Shown: positions 16,949 to 28,100 of the stretch, in pieces
Position numbering within the stretch: the first letter of the stretch is position 1
How the letters are laid out: the number at the start of each line of letters is the position of its first letter
DNA from: Aureococcus anophagefferens
Lineage: Eukaryota > Sar > Pelagophyceae > Pelagomonadales > Pelagomonadaceae
Direction: 5' to 3'
NCBI RefSeq assembly: GCF_000186865.1
Contig: NW_008705571.1
Location: 549,192 to 595,942 of the forward strand
Length of the DNA: 46,751 nucleotides
The notes under the pieces: model-generated
Told to the model about the DNA's origin: nothing
Databases searched by the model: none
What the model saw: the letters and a program-made list of their open reading frames with translations, nothing else
Made by a program: the position numbers and the translations under genes

Positions 16949-17734
16949 ATGGAGCGTTTCGTGCGCGGCTTCGAGGCGTTCGCCGAGCACGCCTCGGGCA
17001 GCGGGGCCGACTTCCACGTGACGGTGAAGTTCGAGAACGCGGAGATGGACGTTGAAGGGCGGGTCCTGCTCCAGACGATTGTGTGCGGCGGCGACCTTAA
17101 CGCGCTCGTCAGTATCACAGACGACGGTGCGATCGTCGAGAAGGAAGGGTGGGCGACGCGCCTGTTCTTAGCAGCCCAAAATTCTTGGTTGTCGGTGATG
17201 AAATGGCTCCTCGAACACGGCGCCGATGTCCACGTTGGCTTCCCCAAACCCGGATTGACGCCGCTGCACGGCGCGGCTATCCGAGGCCACCACGACGCGG
17301 CGGTCATCCTGCTCGACGCGGGCGCGCGAGTCGACGATCGCGAACAGCATAGCTGGACCGCGCTCCACTACGCAGCTACGCAGAATCGCCGAAAGGTATG
17401 CAAGCTCCTCCTGAGTCGCGGCGCGTCGCTCGACGCGAGCACGCGGGATGGCAGAGACGCCGAGGCCGAAGCGCGATCCGCCGGCAATACGGCCACGGCC
17501 GACCACCTCGCCGCGGTTCGCGCCGCGGGCGGCTGGCGACCGTACGTCGCCGCGCAACGGAAGCCGTACATCGACGCGCTCCTCACCCTCCGCGAGCGCC
17601 TCCCGGCCCTCCGCGATCGCGGCCGCGCGGCGTCGGCTTCGAGCGTGCGCGCGCACGAGCGCCTCTTCCTGGAGACGCCCGCCGACGTGTTCGGCCACGT
17701 CCTCACGTTCTGGCAGAGCGACCGCGACCCCTAA
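16949..17734 (+). CDS. Ankyrin-repeat protein
   Basis: 261 residues from ATG 16949. At least three ankyrin repeats lie at about residues 68-165, with the consensus GLTPLHGAAIRGHHDAAVIL and TALHYAATQNRRKVCKLLL and loop phrases such as HGADVHV, AGARVDD and RGASLDA. The N-terminal ~65 residues are acidic and may form a small folded cap. The C-terminus contains VRAHERLFLETPADVFGHVL, resembling a short conserved tail found on many ankyrin proteins of this lineage (from memory). No enzyme or membrane segment. Protein binding is the likely role; the partner is unknown. Confidence 0.8.
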   Translation: MERFVRGFEAFAEHASGSGADFHVTVKFENAEMDVEGRVLLQTIVCGGDLNALVSITDDGAIVEKEGWATRLFLAAQNSWLSVMKWLLEHGADVHVGFPKPGLTPLHGAAIRGHHDAAVILLDAGARVDDREQHSWTALHYAATQNRRKVCKLLLSRGASLDASTRDGRDAEAEARSAGNTATADHLAAVRAAGGWRPYVAAQRKPYIDALLTLRERLPALRDRGRAASASSVRAHERLFLETPADVFGHVLTFWQSDRDP

Positions 17735-17827
17735 TGGCCCGGATCCCCTAACGGCCGAGCACCGTCAAAGGTGTCGACTTCAACATTCGACCTTCGGCAG
17801 CTGCAGCTGTCCTCAAGTTACTTCGGG

Positions 17828-20800
17828 CTACGGGGACGCGCGGCCGCGCGCGGGCGACTTCTTCGCCGGCGTCTTCGCCGGCGACGTCGCCGGGGACATG
17901 GCGGGGGAGAGGAGCTCCGCGACCTCCGCGTCGAGGTGCGCGAGCTCCGCGTCGGAGCGGTGGCTGAAGGGCGTCTTCGGCGGCGAGTCGGGCTGCATGT
18001 GCGCGTTCAGCAGCTCGTTGGCGTCGAAGGCGTGGCCGCCCGTGCCGCGATTCTCCGCCTCGATCTGCGCGCGGTGCTCCTGCGCGTCGCGCTTGCGCCG
18101 GCGCTCGAGCAAGTTGCGCCGCCACTCCTTGCGGCGGATCTTGTCGTCCTTGCCGGGCTTGGACGAGAAGCCCGCCGTCGACGTCGACGTGTAGTCCGTG
18201 TAGGTGTAGTACGTCTTGCCGTCCTTGCCGGTGCTCGTCATCCAGCCCTTCTTCTTCTGGCCCCACGTGCGCGGGTCCGACTCGTCGCCGCGGACGTTGC
18301 CCGTGTAGAGGCTCTTGAAGGGCGCGGAGCCGGGCACGTGCGCCCATCTCCAGCGCTTGGGGCGCACGTAGGTCGACGGGAAGGCGCGCCGCATGTAGCG
18401 ACGCATGCACAGGGAAAAGTACAACTTCGTGTCGCTGACGAGCACGCGGACGAGCACGGTCCGCCCCGCGTGCACGCGCACCGTCGTGCTGTGCGACGTC
18501 CGCCGCTGGAGGAAGAACGTCTCGGCGCCCGTCTGCGGCGCCTCGTCGTGGGTCGCGTGGGCGCGCTCCGCGGCGTCCTCGGGCGTCTCGCCGCTCGCGC
18601 TCGCGGACGCCGCCGTCGCCGCGGGCGTGACGGCCGCCGTCGCCGCGGCCGCCTGCTCCGGCGCGAGGATGTCGATGATCTCCCACGACCGCGACGCCGC
18701 CACCGCGACCTGCACGTCGGCGTGCGGCGGCGCCTCGGCGGTCCCGAGCGTCGCGACGTGGACCTCGAGCTCGCGCGCGTGGTCCAGGGAGAACGTCTCC
18801 TGGCCGATCCACTCGCGCGACGGCCTCGCCGCCGCGGAGGACGTCGCGCCCTTGTAGCGCCCGGGCGCGGCGGCGACGGCGACGCCGCGGAGCGTCTCGA
18901 TGGGCACGGGCTTGCCCGTCGTCTCGAAGCAGACCTCGAACTTGATCTTGGCCGTCGTGCGCCGGAGGAGCGCGCGCACCGTCGCGCGCCGCGGCTGGAG
19001 CTCGACGGAAGCCGTCGGGGCGGAGCCGTCCTCGTCCTCGACGGCGTCGACGCGGCGCGGCCGCGTCGGGGCGGCGCCGAGCACGGGCGCGTACGTGACG
19101 TCGAGCCCGGCCAGCTCGTAGCCCGGTCGCGTCGCGCAGAGCGAGACCTTGGACACGTCCGTCGCGCGGAGGCGGACCGGAAAGCCGGGTCCCAGATACA
19201 CGTGGGCGTAATGCGGAGCCGGTTCGAGCTTCAGCCCGTTCAAGATCCAGTCGCCACCCACGAGCGGCGCGGAGACCTCGACGCCCTCGCTCGGCGGGCC
19301 CTCGGACGCGAGGACCGCGGCCACGACGGAGACGGTCTGCTCGCGGAAGTCGAGCCAGCGGCGGGACATCCGTCGGATCGTAAAGCGCATGAACAGCGGC
19401 TCGTCGCAGATCTTCACGCGCAGCACGGTCGTCGTCTGGGCCATGAGCGGCAGCGTCGCCGTGTCCGTCTCGCCCGCGTGCTCCTGAAACGAAGACCGCT
19501 TGCCGTCGACGAGGACCTCGACCTCCAACGTACAGGTGTACCCGCGGCTTCGCACGAGGTCCGTGATGGAGCGCACGTCCCGCGTGCCGAGGACCATGAT
19601 CTTGTGCTGGCTCCCCGGGTCCAGGGCCACCACCTTGCGACGCAGCAGCCGCGCCGCCAGCCGCGCCGACGCGTCCGCGTGCGTGCCCGGCGCGGGGCCG
19701 TCCTCGTCGGATTTCGACGCCGCGAGCGCGGCTTCGGCCACGAAGCTCATCTTCGACGGGCGCGTGGGCACCAACGTTTTCTGCGCTGCGTGCTCGCGCA
19801 GGTGGCGCCGGTGCGGCTCGATGAGGTCGCGCTCCGGTTTCCCGGGGATCGCGGGGCCCAGGTTCAGGAGGTCCATGGCGTCGAGCGGCGCGCGGAGGCC
19901 GTTGCTCTGCCACTGGACGTGGACCACGAGCGTCGCGAGCTTGGAGCGGAACATGCGCGACAGCCGGTTGCTCAACCAGAGCGCCGTGAGCCGCTTCCAG
20001 AGGGCCGAGTCGTCGAGGAGGATCGTGACCCACGTCGTCGCGTTCGCGGAGGCCCGCGCGGCGAACTCGACGGACTCGTGGTCCTCGGCGTCGACGCAGT
20101 CGGCGACCCAGGTCCGGTCCGGCGCGGCCGCCAAAGCGAGCGCCTCCTCGTCCCACTCGTACGGGGGGCTCGCGAGCACGCCCGCCACGGCCCAGCCGCG
20201 CGTGCGCTCCGCCACGACCAAAGCGTCCGTCTCGGGCGCCCGCTCGCGCGTGCCGACGCCGGGCACGTGGATGGGCACGCCCTCCGTGGCGTTGTCCAAG
20301 TCCCCCGCGACGTCCAGGCGGATGCCCGCGACGACGAAGCGCTTGGCTCCGAGGAGCGGCGCGGCCCGCGTCGGGTCCGCGCGCCAGGCCGTCCGGACGA
20401 TGACGTGCGCCGGCTGCTTCTCGAAGGTCACGGTCAGGAAGCCCTCGGGCGGCCGACCCTGGCGCGGGCCCGCGACGGCCACGAAGCTCTTGAACATCCT
20501 CGATTTCGTGGAATTCGGGTTGCCCATGGCCACGGTCGGCACGACGCCGTGGCGCCCGGACCGGGGCGACTTGCTGTCGCTCGTGGCCACGTGGTTGACC
20601 AATTGGGGCGTCGCCGGCAGAGGCCGCGGCCGCCGGAGCTGGAGCGACGTGCCGTCCATGTCCTCGCTCTCGATGAACGTGTAGCCCGGCCAGAGGTTCC
20701 GGCCCCGGGCGACCGACGTGAACTGGCAGCTCGCCTCGCGCGACACGCGGAACACGCAGCCGCCCGCGCCCAGGTCCACCTTGTCCAGCGGCGGCGCGGG

Positions 20801-23800
20801 GTCCCACGTCGCGTTCCCGAAGAGCCAGCCGTCCGAGGCGTCGACGAGCGGCCGCCCCGCGTCGTCGTCGTCCCCGCCCGTCTCGACGCCGACCGTCGAG
20901 CCCTCGCCGTAGTGCTCCAGCGTCCCGGGGTCCACGAGCCACGGCGCGACGGTCACGCGCGGCGCGGCCGCGTCGAGCGGCAGCGCGAGCTTGAGCTCGC
21001 GCGTCGCGCCGCACTCGAGCTCGAAGAGGTGCGGCCCGCCCAGCGGCGTGCCGTCGGCGAGCTTGACGGCGATGCGCACGACCTTCAACGCTTCGAAGCC
21101 CGGCAGGGGCACGTCGACGGGCTCGACGAACTCGGGCGCCGTCGCGGCCCACTCGTCGCGGAGCGCGTCGGGCGCGACCAGCGCCTTCTTCCACGCCTCG
21201 TCCTCCTCGTCGTCCTCCTCGTCGTCCTCCGCGTCGCCGTCCTTGGACGGCTCGAGCGTGACCGTGACGTCGCCGATGAGGCCCGGCGCGATCTGCTGCT
21301 TGCTCACCTCGTCGTAGATTCGCAGGTTCATGAGCGCGGCCTGCTTGCGGAGCCGCACGTAGAACAGCGGCGGGAACTGCCAGCCCGAGGCGGGCCAGCG
21401 CTTGTCCGCCGGCACGAGGATCTCCTCGCGGGGCGACGCGCGCGGCGACCGCGACGTCGGGCTGCCCGCGCCGCGGCGCTCGCGCGGCGACGACACGGCC
21501 GCGCAGGGCTCGAGCTCCCAGCCCATGGGCGCCGCCGTCGCCAGGAAGCGGATGCCCGCGGCGCGGTGGACGACGAGGCGCACGCGGCCCTTCTCGAGCG
21601 CCGCGGCCTCGCGCGCGGCGCGCGCGAGGTCGCCCCACGCGGACACGGCGGACGCGGCCGCGAGGGGCGCGCTCACGTGCAGGAGCGCCGCGAGCCAGCC
21701 GTCGGGCCCGCCGTCGAGCTCGTCGCCCGTGACGGCGTCGAGGGGCACGACGGTCACGGCCGCGGGCGGCGGCACGATCGTGAGCCGGAGCGTCGTCGTC
21801 GACCCGGACCGGAGCGGCGCGTCGAGGTGGCAGAGCGCGCACTTGGGGTCGACGCCCGTCGTGTTCGTCGCGTCCACGTCCTCGAAGGCGAGGGACCCGG
21901 GCTTGGCGACCTGGGCCCGGCTGCAGGACACGCCCTCCGTGAGCGCCAGGACCATGGGCCAGCGCGCGTCGGGCGTCCGGCCCGGGATCGCGAGCTGCAC
22001 GCCCGCGTCCGTGAAGACGCCGTCGGCGAGCACCGACGCGCCCAGCTTGAGCTCCTTGAAGACGTCCTCGAAGTTCAGCTTCGCCGCCGGGTCGTCGGCG
22101 TTCGTGAGGACGACGCGGACGGTCGCGAGCTGCTTCCGGAAGCGGAGCGTGACCTGGCCCGCGGCCTCCTTCCAGCCCGGCAGGGGCCAGCCGACGCTCG
22201 CGGGGATGAGGCGCACGGTCGCGCGCCGGTCCTCGCCTCGCAGGTCCTTCCAGAGGTCGTCGTCGGAGTCGGGCTCGTGCTCCGGCAGGCCGCCCTCGCC
22301 GTCGACGTCGTCGTCGTCGCTCTCGCTCTCGTACTCGTAGCCGACGACGAGGTCCCGGGGCAGCACGACCGTCGACTCCGGGTCCGTGACCGTGATGACG
22401 ACGCCCGCCGGCGCGTTCGCCTCGCCCTCGCGGCGCTTGGGCAGCGACAGGCTCTGCATGGGCCAGCCCGCGCGCAAAACCGCCGCGTCGGCGTCCGCGT
22501 TCTTCTCGCGGTCGGGAGGCGGCGCGCCGCCGGCCCGCAGCGCGAGGCGCGCGGCGAGGCGCCACTTGGCCTTGGCGCTCGCCTTGCCGAAGGCGGACTG
22601 CGCGCGCGCCAGGGACGCCGTCTGCGTCGCCTCCTCGGCCGCGTTCGCCTCCGCGTCGTCGTCCTCGAGCGGCACGTACTTGCCCGGCGCCTCGCGCCGC
22701 ACGCGGACGATGGGGTCGAGCGTGTCCGCGTAGACCATGGTCAGCGTCACGGCGACGGCGGGGCGCTTGAAGCTGAGCTTCAGGCGCGCGACGGCCGGGC
22801 CCGGCGCGGACTCGTCGTCGTACGCGAGCGGGATCGCGCACCGGACGAGCGTCGTCCGCGCGAGGTACGCGCGCGCCGCGGCGACGCCCTGGGGGTCGTC
22901 CCCGAAGCCCATGAGCCGCCGCGTCGTGTCGTCGTCGCCGCCGTAGTCCATGGGGTCGACGACCTTGACCTCCTTGGTCGTCTCGCCGAGCGCGATGCCC
23001 TCCTCGAGCCGCGCCCAGACCCGCAGCTCGCCGTCGGGCTGGCGCCCGGGGATGGGCACGTCGATGCCCGCGTTCTCGGCGTCCCACCAGCGGTCCGCGG
23101 CGTCGGCGTGGCGCAGGCTCCGCGCGCGGAGCTCCTTGTCGACCTTGAGCGCGATGAGCGGGTTCAGGTTCGACGGCACGACCGCGGCGGCGAGCGCGAC
23201 GACGGCCGAGCTCAAGGGCCGCGCGTCCTGGTCCAAGATCTGGAGCTGGAGCCGCGCGGGCAGCTTCTTGAAGAGGACCTTCTGCGTCGCGTGGACCGTG
23301 CCGACCATGCCCGTGGCCTGCTCCTCGGGCCCGAGGTCGAACTTGATGTGCTTCGGCAGCAGGACGACGGGCTTCTCGTGGCTCGTCTGGGCGTAGCCCC
23401 GCAGCGCGCTGCCCCCGGCCTTGACGGAGAGCTGGGCGCCCGTGAAGCAGACGACCTGGACGCCCTCCTGCTCGCCGTCGCCGGGCAGCACGTGCTCGCC
23501 GGGCCGCGCGCCGCGCGCGAAGGACACGTGCGGCGCGAACCAGTCCGCGACGGCGCCCGCGTGGTGAACGACGGCGCCCGTCGGGTCGTCGTAGACGGGC
23601 ACGACGCGCACCGTCGCCATGCGGCCCCGCGTCTTGAGGTGGCGGTGGTGCTTCGCGCACTCGCGGAAGACGACGGGCCCGGAGCACGACGTGCCGCACG
23701 CGCGGTGGCCCCGGGGGTTCGCGGGCGGGCCCTCGGACGTGACCCAGCCGTTGGCGTAGACCGTGTCGATTTGCCCGCTCGGCGGCTCGCCGCCGTGGGC

Positions 23801-24973
23801 CTCGCCGGCCTTGGCCGTCACGCGCTGGCCGCCGAGCTCGCGCCGCACGTGGTGCTGGTGGATCGTGTCCCGGTAGATGCCCTCGCAGACGCGCGCGCCG
23901 GGCGTGTGGGGCCAGCTGCACTCGTAGCGGTCCGTCGCGCCGCCGAAGAAGGCGCTGAGGCGCGCCATGGCTCGGTGCTGCGTCGAGATCTCGACGAGGC
24001 CGTTCTCGATGCCGTGGAGCGTCGACGCGCTCAGGAGCGACGTCCGGCTCCCGAGCCGCGCCGTCGTCGTCGTGCCCCCGCCGAAGGCGATGAGCGTGCG
24101 CGACCGGCTCCGGCCGAGGGCCGGCGCGTCCTCCGCGGCGGCCTCGCGGCGCCGCCGCGCGGCGGCGGCCGCCGCGGCGCCCGTGCCCGCGGCGGGGAAC
24201 TTGCGCGCGTCCGGGCTCGCGGGGGGCGCGGGCCGCGCCGCCGGGTCGCCGCCGAGCGCGCCGTCGACCCAGGCCGCGGCCGCGTCCATGCCGAAGGCCG
24301 CGTCCGGGCCCGCCTTCTTCTTCTTCCGCTTCTTGCCCTTCTTCGCGACGGGCGCGCGGGACCGGCTCGAGCCGCTCCGCCGGCTGCCGTCCTCGTCCGC
24401 CGCCGCGGCGGCCGCCGCGAGGTCGCCGAGGTCGCCCGCGGCCGCCGCGGGCTCGTCGGCGCCGCCCCAGGCCGACACGGGCACCTTGGCGCCGACGTGC
24501 TCGGACCCGTCGGTCTGGCCCCGGAGCACGCGCACGAGCGACGCGAGCGTCGCGTCGCGCCGCAGGACGTACTCCGCCACGGTCCGCGTCGGCAGCCAGC
24601 GGTGGCTGCTCTGGCGCGCGGTCGTGAGCCGCACCGTCGACGTCTCGCCGGGGCCCGCCTTGGCCGCGTCGTCGGCGTCGTGCGCCTCGAGCTCGCTCAG
24701 GATCACCTGGAGCTCGCCGACGTCGAAGGCCTCGGCGCCGGCCCGCTCGTCGACGGCGACGACGGAGCCGCCGGACAGCTCGACGAAGAGCACGAGCTTC
24801 TCGTTCGTCGGGTCGTCCGTGAGCACGGCGCTCGACGGCATCTTCTCGAACCAGTCGAAGCCCTCGAGGGACCGGCACATGTTCCGCAGCCGCACCTGGA
24901 ACGAGTTGTGGGTCTTCGACGGCTTCTGGTGGCGCGCCGCCGGCTGGGCGCTCTGCACCGCGGCGGCCGTCAT
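17828..24973 (-). CDS. Giant 2381-residue protein of repeated beta-rich modules, unrecognised
   Basis: A single exon of 7146 bp from ATG 24973. No signal peptide, so probably intracellular. The N-terminal ~160 residues look folded (FDWFEKMPSSAVLTDD, VVAVDERAGAEAF). A Lys-rich patch KKGKKRKKKKAG (about 208) could be a nuclear signal. The body repeats phrases of the type ATVRVVPVYDD-TG, LQLQILDQDARPLSSAVV, ATVRVVLTNADDPAAKL, AAVTVVPLDAVTGDEL and LMNLRIYDEVSKQQI, each about 100-200 residues apart. These resemble Cna-B/PEGA or carboxypeptidase-regulatory-like beta-sandwiches, although this is only motif-level. Asp/Glu runs occur near 890 and 1250. The C-terminus has a WW-like GWMTST-KDGKTYYTY segment (about 2240), a basic coiled stretch, and an SPATSPAKTP tail. 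Function unknown. Confidence 0.75.
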   Translation of the reverse strand: MTAAAVQSAQPAARHQKPSKTHNSFQVRLRNMCRSLEGFDWFEKMPSSAVLTDDPTNEKLVLFVELSGGSVVAVDERAGAEAFDVGELQVILSELEAHDADDAAKAGPGETSTVRLTTARQSSHRWLPTRTVAEYVLRRDATLASLVRVLRGQTDGSEHVGAKVPVSAWGGADEPAAAAGDLGDLAAAAAAADEDGSRRSGSSRSRAPVAKKGKKRKKKKAGPDAAFGMDAAAAWVDGALGGDPAARPAPPASPDARKFPAAGTGAAAAAAARRRREAAAEDAPALGRSRSRTLIAFGGGTTTTARLGSRTSLLSASTLHGIENGLVEISTQHRAMARLSAFFGGATDRYECSWPHTPGARVCEGIYRDTIHQHHVRRELGGQRVTAKAGEAHGGEPPSGQIDTVYANGWVTSEGPPANPRGHRACGTSCSGPVVFRECAKHHRHLKTRGRMATVRVVPVYDDPTGAVVHHAGAVADWFAPHVSFARGARPGEHVLPGDGEQEGVQVVCFTGAQLSVKAGGSALRGYAQTSHEKPVVLLPKHIKFDLGPEEQATGMVGTVHATQKVLFKKLPARLQLQILDQDARPLSSAVVALAAAVVPSNLNPLIALKVDKELRARSLRHADAADRWWDAENAGIDVPIPGRQPDGELRVWARLEEGIALGETTKEVKVVDPMDYGGDDDTTRRLMGFGDDPQGVAAARAYLARTTLVRCAIPLAYDDESAPGPAVARLKLSFKRPAVAVTLTMVYADTLDPIVRVRREAPGKYVPLEDDDAEANAAEEATQTASLARAQSAFGKASAKAKWRLAARLALRAGGAPPPDREKNADADAAVLRAGWPMQSLSLPKRREGEANAPAGVVITVTDPESTVVLPRDLVVGYEYESESDDDDVDGEGGLPEHEPDSDDDLWKDLRGEDRRATVRLIPASVGWPLPGWKEAAGQVTLRFRKQLATVRVVLTNADDPAAKLNFEDVFKELKLGASVLADGVFTDAGVQLAIPGRTPDARWPMVLALTEGVSCSRAQVAKPGSLAFEDVDATNTTGVDPKCALCHLDAPLRSGSTTTLRLTIVPPPAAVTVVPLDAVTGDELDGGPDGWLAALLHVSAPLAAASAVSAWGDLARAAREAAALEKGRVRLVVHRAAGIRFLATAAPMGWELEPCAAVSSPRERRGAGSPTSRSPRASPREEILVPADKRWPASGWQFPPLFYVRLRKQAALMNLRIYDEVSKQQIAPGLIGDVTVTLEPSKDGDAEDDEEDDEEDEAWKKALVAPDALRDEWAATAPEFVEPVDVPLPGFEALKVVRIAVKLADGTPLGGPHLFELECGATRELKLALPLDAAAPRVTVAPWLVDPGTLEHYGEGSTVGVETGGDDDDAGRPLVDASDGWLFGNATWDPAPPLDKVDLGAGGCVFRVSREASCQFTSVARGRNLWPGYTFIESEDMDGTSLQLRRPRPLPATPQLVNHVATSDSKSPRSGRHGVVPTVAMGNPNSTKSRMFKSFVAVAGPRQGRPPEGFLTVTFEKQPAHVIVRTAWRADPTRAAPLLGAKRFVVAGIRLDVAGDLDNATEGVPIHVPGVGTRERAPETDALVVAERTRGWAVAGVLASPPYEWDEEALALAAAPDRTWVADCVDAEDHESVEFAARASANATTWVTILLDDSALWKRLTALWLSNRLSRMFRSKLATLVVHVQWQSNGLRAPLDAMDLLNLGPAIPGKPERDLIEPHRRHLREHAAQKTLVPTRPSKMSFVAEAALAASKSDEDGPAPGTHADASARLAARLLRRKVVALDPGSQHKIMVLGTRDVRSITDLVRSRGYTCTLEVEVLVDGKRSSFQEHAGETDTATLPLMAQTTTVLRVKICDEPLFMRFTIRRMSRRWLDFREQTVSVVAAVLASEGPPSEGVEVSAPLVGGDWILNGLKLEPAPHYAHVYLGPGFPVRLRATDVSKVSLCATRPGYELAGLDVTYAPVLGAAPTRPRRVDAVEDEDGSAPTASVELQPRRATVRALLRRTTAKIKFEVCFETTGKPVPIETLRGVAVAAAPGRYKGATSSAAARPSREWIGQETFSLDHARELEVHVATLGTAEAPPHADVQVAVAASRSWEIIDILAPEQAAAATAAVTPAATAASASASGETPEDAAERAHATHDEAPQTGAETFFLQRRTSHSTTVRVHAGRTVLVRVLVSDTKLYFSLCMRRYMRRAFPSTYVRPKRWRWAHVPGSAPFKSLYTGNVRGDESDPRTWGQKKKGWMTSTGKDGKTYYTYTDYTSTSTAGFSSKPGKDDKIRRKEWRRNLLERRRKRDAQEHRAQIEAENRGTGGHAFDANELLNAHMQPDSPPKTPFSHRSDAELAHLDAEVAELLSPAMSPATSPAKTPAKKSPARGRASP

Positions 24974-25157
24974 CGTTTTAAGAAGTGTAGATGCAGCAGC
25001 ACGCGTCTACCGTCCTGATCAGACGCTGCCCATGACCATGATCATACCGTCCAACCGACTTCAACTTCCTGGATTCGAGGTCAATGCTTCTCACTTGCCG
25101 ATTCGCGAAGCGCGCATGGCAACAAGCTCCGAGCAGTGAGAGATCCTGTCGGAGCAA

Positions 25158-28100
25158 ATGGATTCAGAGGAAGTCGACGATGTGCCGTGGGCGCCTGGAC
25201 CGGTAGCGCGACAGCGCGCGCTCGAGGGTCGGCTCGACGCGGCGCTGGCGACGAAGGGCGACATTTCGACCCCCAGCTTTGGACATCTCCCAATACCCGT
25301 CATCCTCGCGTGCTGCGGCGGGGAGACGGTCGCGTGCGACTGCGCGGCGTCCTACACTGCGGACCGCGCCGCCTTCCTGCTCGCGTCCGTCGTCGCTACG
25401 GACCGCGCCGCCGCCTCGCGGGCGTCGGCCCTCTGGGAAGGCCTCTGCGCCGCGTACGCGCGGAGCGTCGGCGGGCGGATCCTGCCGCGGCCGTGGAGTG
25501 GCCGCCAGACTTGCCGCTGGCGCGACGAGCTGCTGCTCGCGGTACGGCTCGAGATCTGGCCCGAGCCGCGGGAGCCGCCCGTCTACAGCGACCTCGAAAT
25601 CGGTGATCCCGACGGCCTCTGCTGGCATTCGCTGCAGCCGGCCATGATCCCCGACTACATTCGGGCGCTGCCGAGCTTCGTCTACCGGCTCTGGAGCGAC
25701 AACATCGAAGACGAGATAGACGAGTGCGAAGACGAGCTCGTCTTCTGCTTCTCGGCGCTCTGGCGTATGACGAACGACCAGACCCACCAGCTCGACGCGC
25801 TGATCAAGTGGCTCGACGTGGGCCTCGACACGACCTGCCTGGAAATCCTCCGCTATCACACGTTCAGAGAGTTCCTCGACGCGGGCCAGAACTATTTCGT
25901 GCCGTAACCTCCCCGGCGTCCTTCGTTTCGCCTCGCGCAACGTCGCCGCGCGCAGGTACTACGCCGCCGCGATCCTCGGGACGCTCCTCGCCCAGGACCT
26001 CTGGCAGCACGCCAAGGGCCCGGCCGTCGCAAAGCGCCTTTTAGACGGCGGCTTCCTGGACGTCGCGCTGTCGCTCGCGCGCGGCGCGCTCTCCTTCGAG
26101 GAGCAGCGGCTCGGCGCGCGGCTCCTGCACCACATCTGCTCCTTCGACGTCGCCGCCGCCGCGCTCCTGCGCAAGCCCGAGGCCGTGCCCCTGCTCTGCC
26201 ACCTGTCTCTGACAACGGTCGCGACGGTCGTGTGCTCGTCGCTCGTCGACGGGCGGCTCTGCGGCCACGTCGTCGACGTGCTCCGCCAGGACAGCGCCGC
26301 GCGCGCGCGGCCGCGGATCATCTCGGACATGCGGACGCTCGAGGCCTGCGCGCGCCAGCTCCTCGACATTCTGGCGCACAAGGCGCGGAAGCTCGAGGGC
26401 CGCGCGCTCCGCGACGCGCGCGACGCGTTCGCGCAGCCGTGCGTCGCGGCGGCCATCGCGCACGCGCTCGTCGACTGCGCGCCGGGCACCGTCGACAAGG
26501 CGCTCTGGCTCCTCGAGGGCGTCGCGCGGCTCCTGGGCCCCGCGGAGGGCGCGCGCCTGGCGCCGCTCGCCGTCCCGTTCCTCTTCAGCGCGCCGGGCTG
26601 CCCCGCGGACTTGGGCGTCGACCAGCACCCGGAGCAGCGGAGCCTCCTCGCCGCGAACGCGCTCCGGTCCGTCGCCACGCCGGCTTTGCTCGAGATCCCC
26701 GGGGCGGTCGAGGGCCTCGCGGTCGTGCTCGAGTGCGACTACGCGGAGCCCGAGGGCACCCGCGGGCTCTACGAGCGCAAGCCGACCAAGGGCGCGCGGT
26801 CGCTCCGCTACCGCCGCGTCGCCGAGACGACGACGGGCGCGTTCCTGCACCCCGCGCGCGCGGCGCTCGAGGCGCTCGCCGTCGCCGTCGGCGCGTGCGA
26901 GGACGCCGCGGCGGCGGCGACGGACGCGGCCCTCGACGAGGCCCGCTACGACGCGATCCTCCGCGACGCGGCGCCGGCGAGCCCGCGCGCCGTCGCGGCG
27001 GGGGCCGCGCGGCGCGCGCTGGACGAGGACCGGGCGGCGGCGACGCTGCGAGGCGACGCGCTCAAGGCCGCGCGCCTCGCCGCGCGGCAGGCCTTCAAGA
27101 AGGCCGCCGGGAACGCGGCCGCGGTCCGCGAGGCCGCCGAGATGTGCCCGCGCCACCGGACGTGCGCCGAGGACCGCGCGAGCATGTGGGCCCGGCTCGC
27201 GGACCTCGAGTTCCAGGCGAGCCGCGAGCTCGAGGCGCTCGGCGAACCTGGCCGCGCGATCGAGGCGCTCGGCGCCGCGGCGCGGTCGCGCATCCGGAGC
27301 CTCAAGCCGCGCGACAAGCGCGACGGCGTCGCGACGCACGCGCTCGTGCGGCTCTCCGTCGCGGCGGGAACGCCCTGGGCCGCGATCATGGCGAAGCATC
27401 TGGAGGCCCGCCGCTCGTCGGACCCGGACACGGCCGCGCGCGCGAAGAAGGTCCTCGACCCGCAGGACATGCGCTACCTGGGCCGCGCGGACCGCGCGTC
27501 GCCGCCGGGCGTCGCCGCCGTCGACGCGGTCCACTGCTGGCTGCCCGTGATCCAGGAGTGGGCCCGGGCCTGGATGCTCTCCGCGCTCGTGTCCGAAGGG
27601 GCCGAAGCGATGGACGGCGACCTGCGGTCGAAGACCTGCATGTCGCACATGAGCTACGACCGCGACGCGTTCCTCCTCACGCACCTCGCGGCCCACGCCG
27701 CGGACACGGAGGCCGAGTGCGTGCTCCGGTGGATGGGCGCGCCGACGGCGGCGAAGCGGGCGAAGCGCATCGTGCGCGGCGTGCCCGCGGGCGCCGAGCG
27801 CGACGCCGCGGCCGCCGCGTGCGAGGCGCCGGCCGTCCGCCGGGAGATGACGCGGAGCCGCGCGCTCAACGCCGCGCCGCCGCGGTCGGCCATGAACACG
27901 GAGGAAATCCAACGCGACCTCAACCTCTGGCGCTCCAAGCCCGAGTTCGAGCGCCACGCCTACGGCGAGGACGACCCCGAGGACCTCGAGCGCTTCGGCC
28001 GCAGGTACGACGCCGCGCGCGCGCGACGGCTCGAGCCCTGGTGCGACAAGTACGGCTTCGAGGACGACGCGCTCCGCTACGACGACCCGCCGTCGGACGT

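Noticed and set aside
17771..25018. Open frames of about 2400 codons on the + strand and in another - frame over the giant gene
   Set aside because: In GC-rich coding DNA the antisense and shifted frames lack stops by composition. Their translations are Arg/Gly/Ala-rich, without motifs, and lack the third-position GC pattern of the chosen frame.
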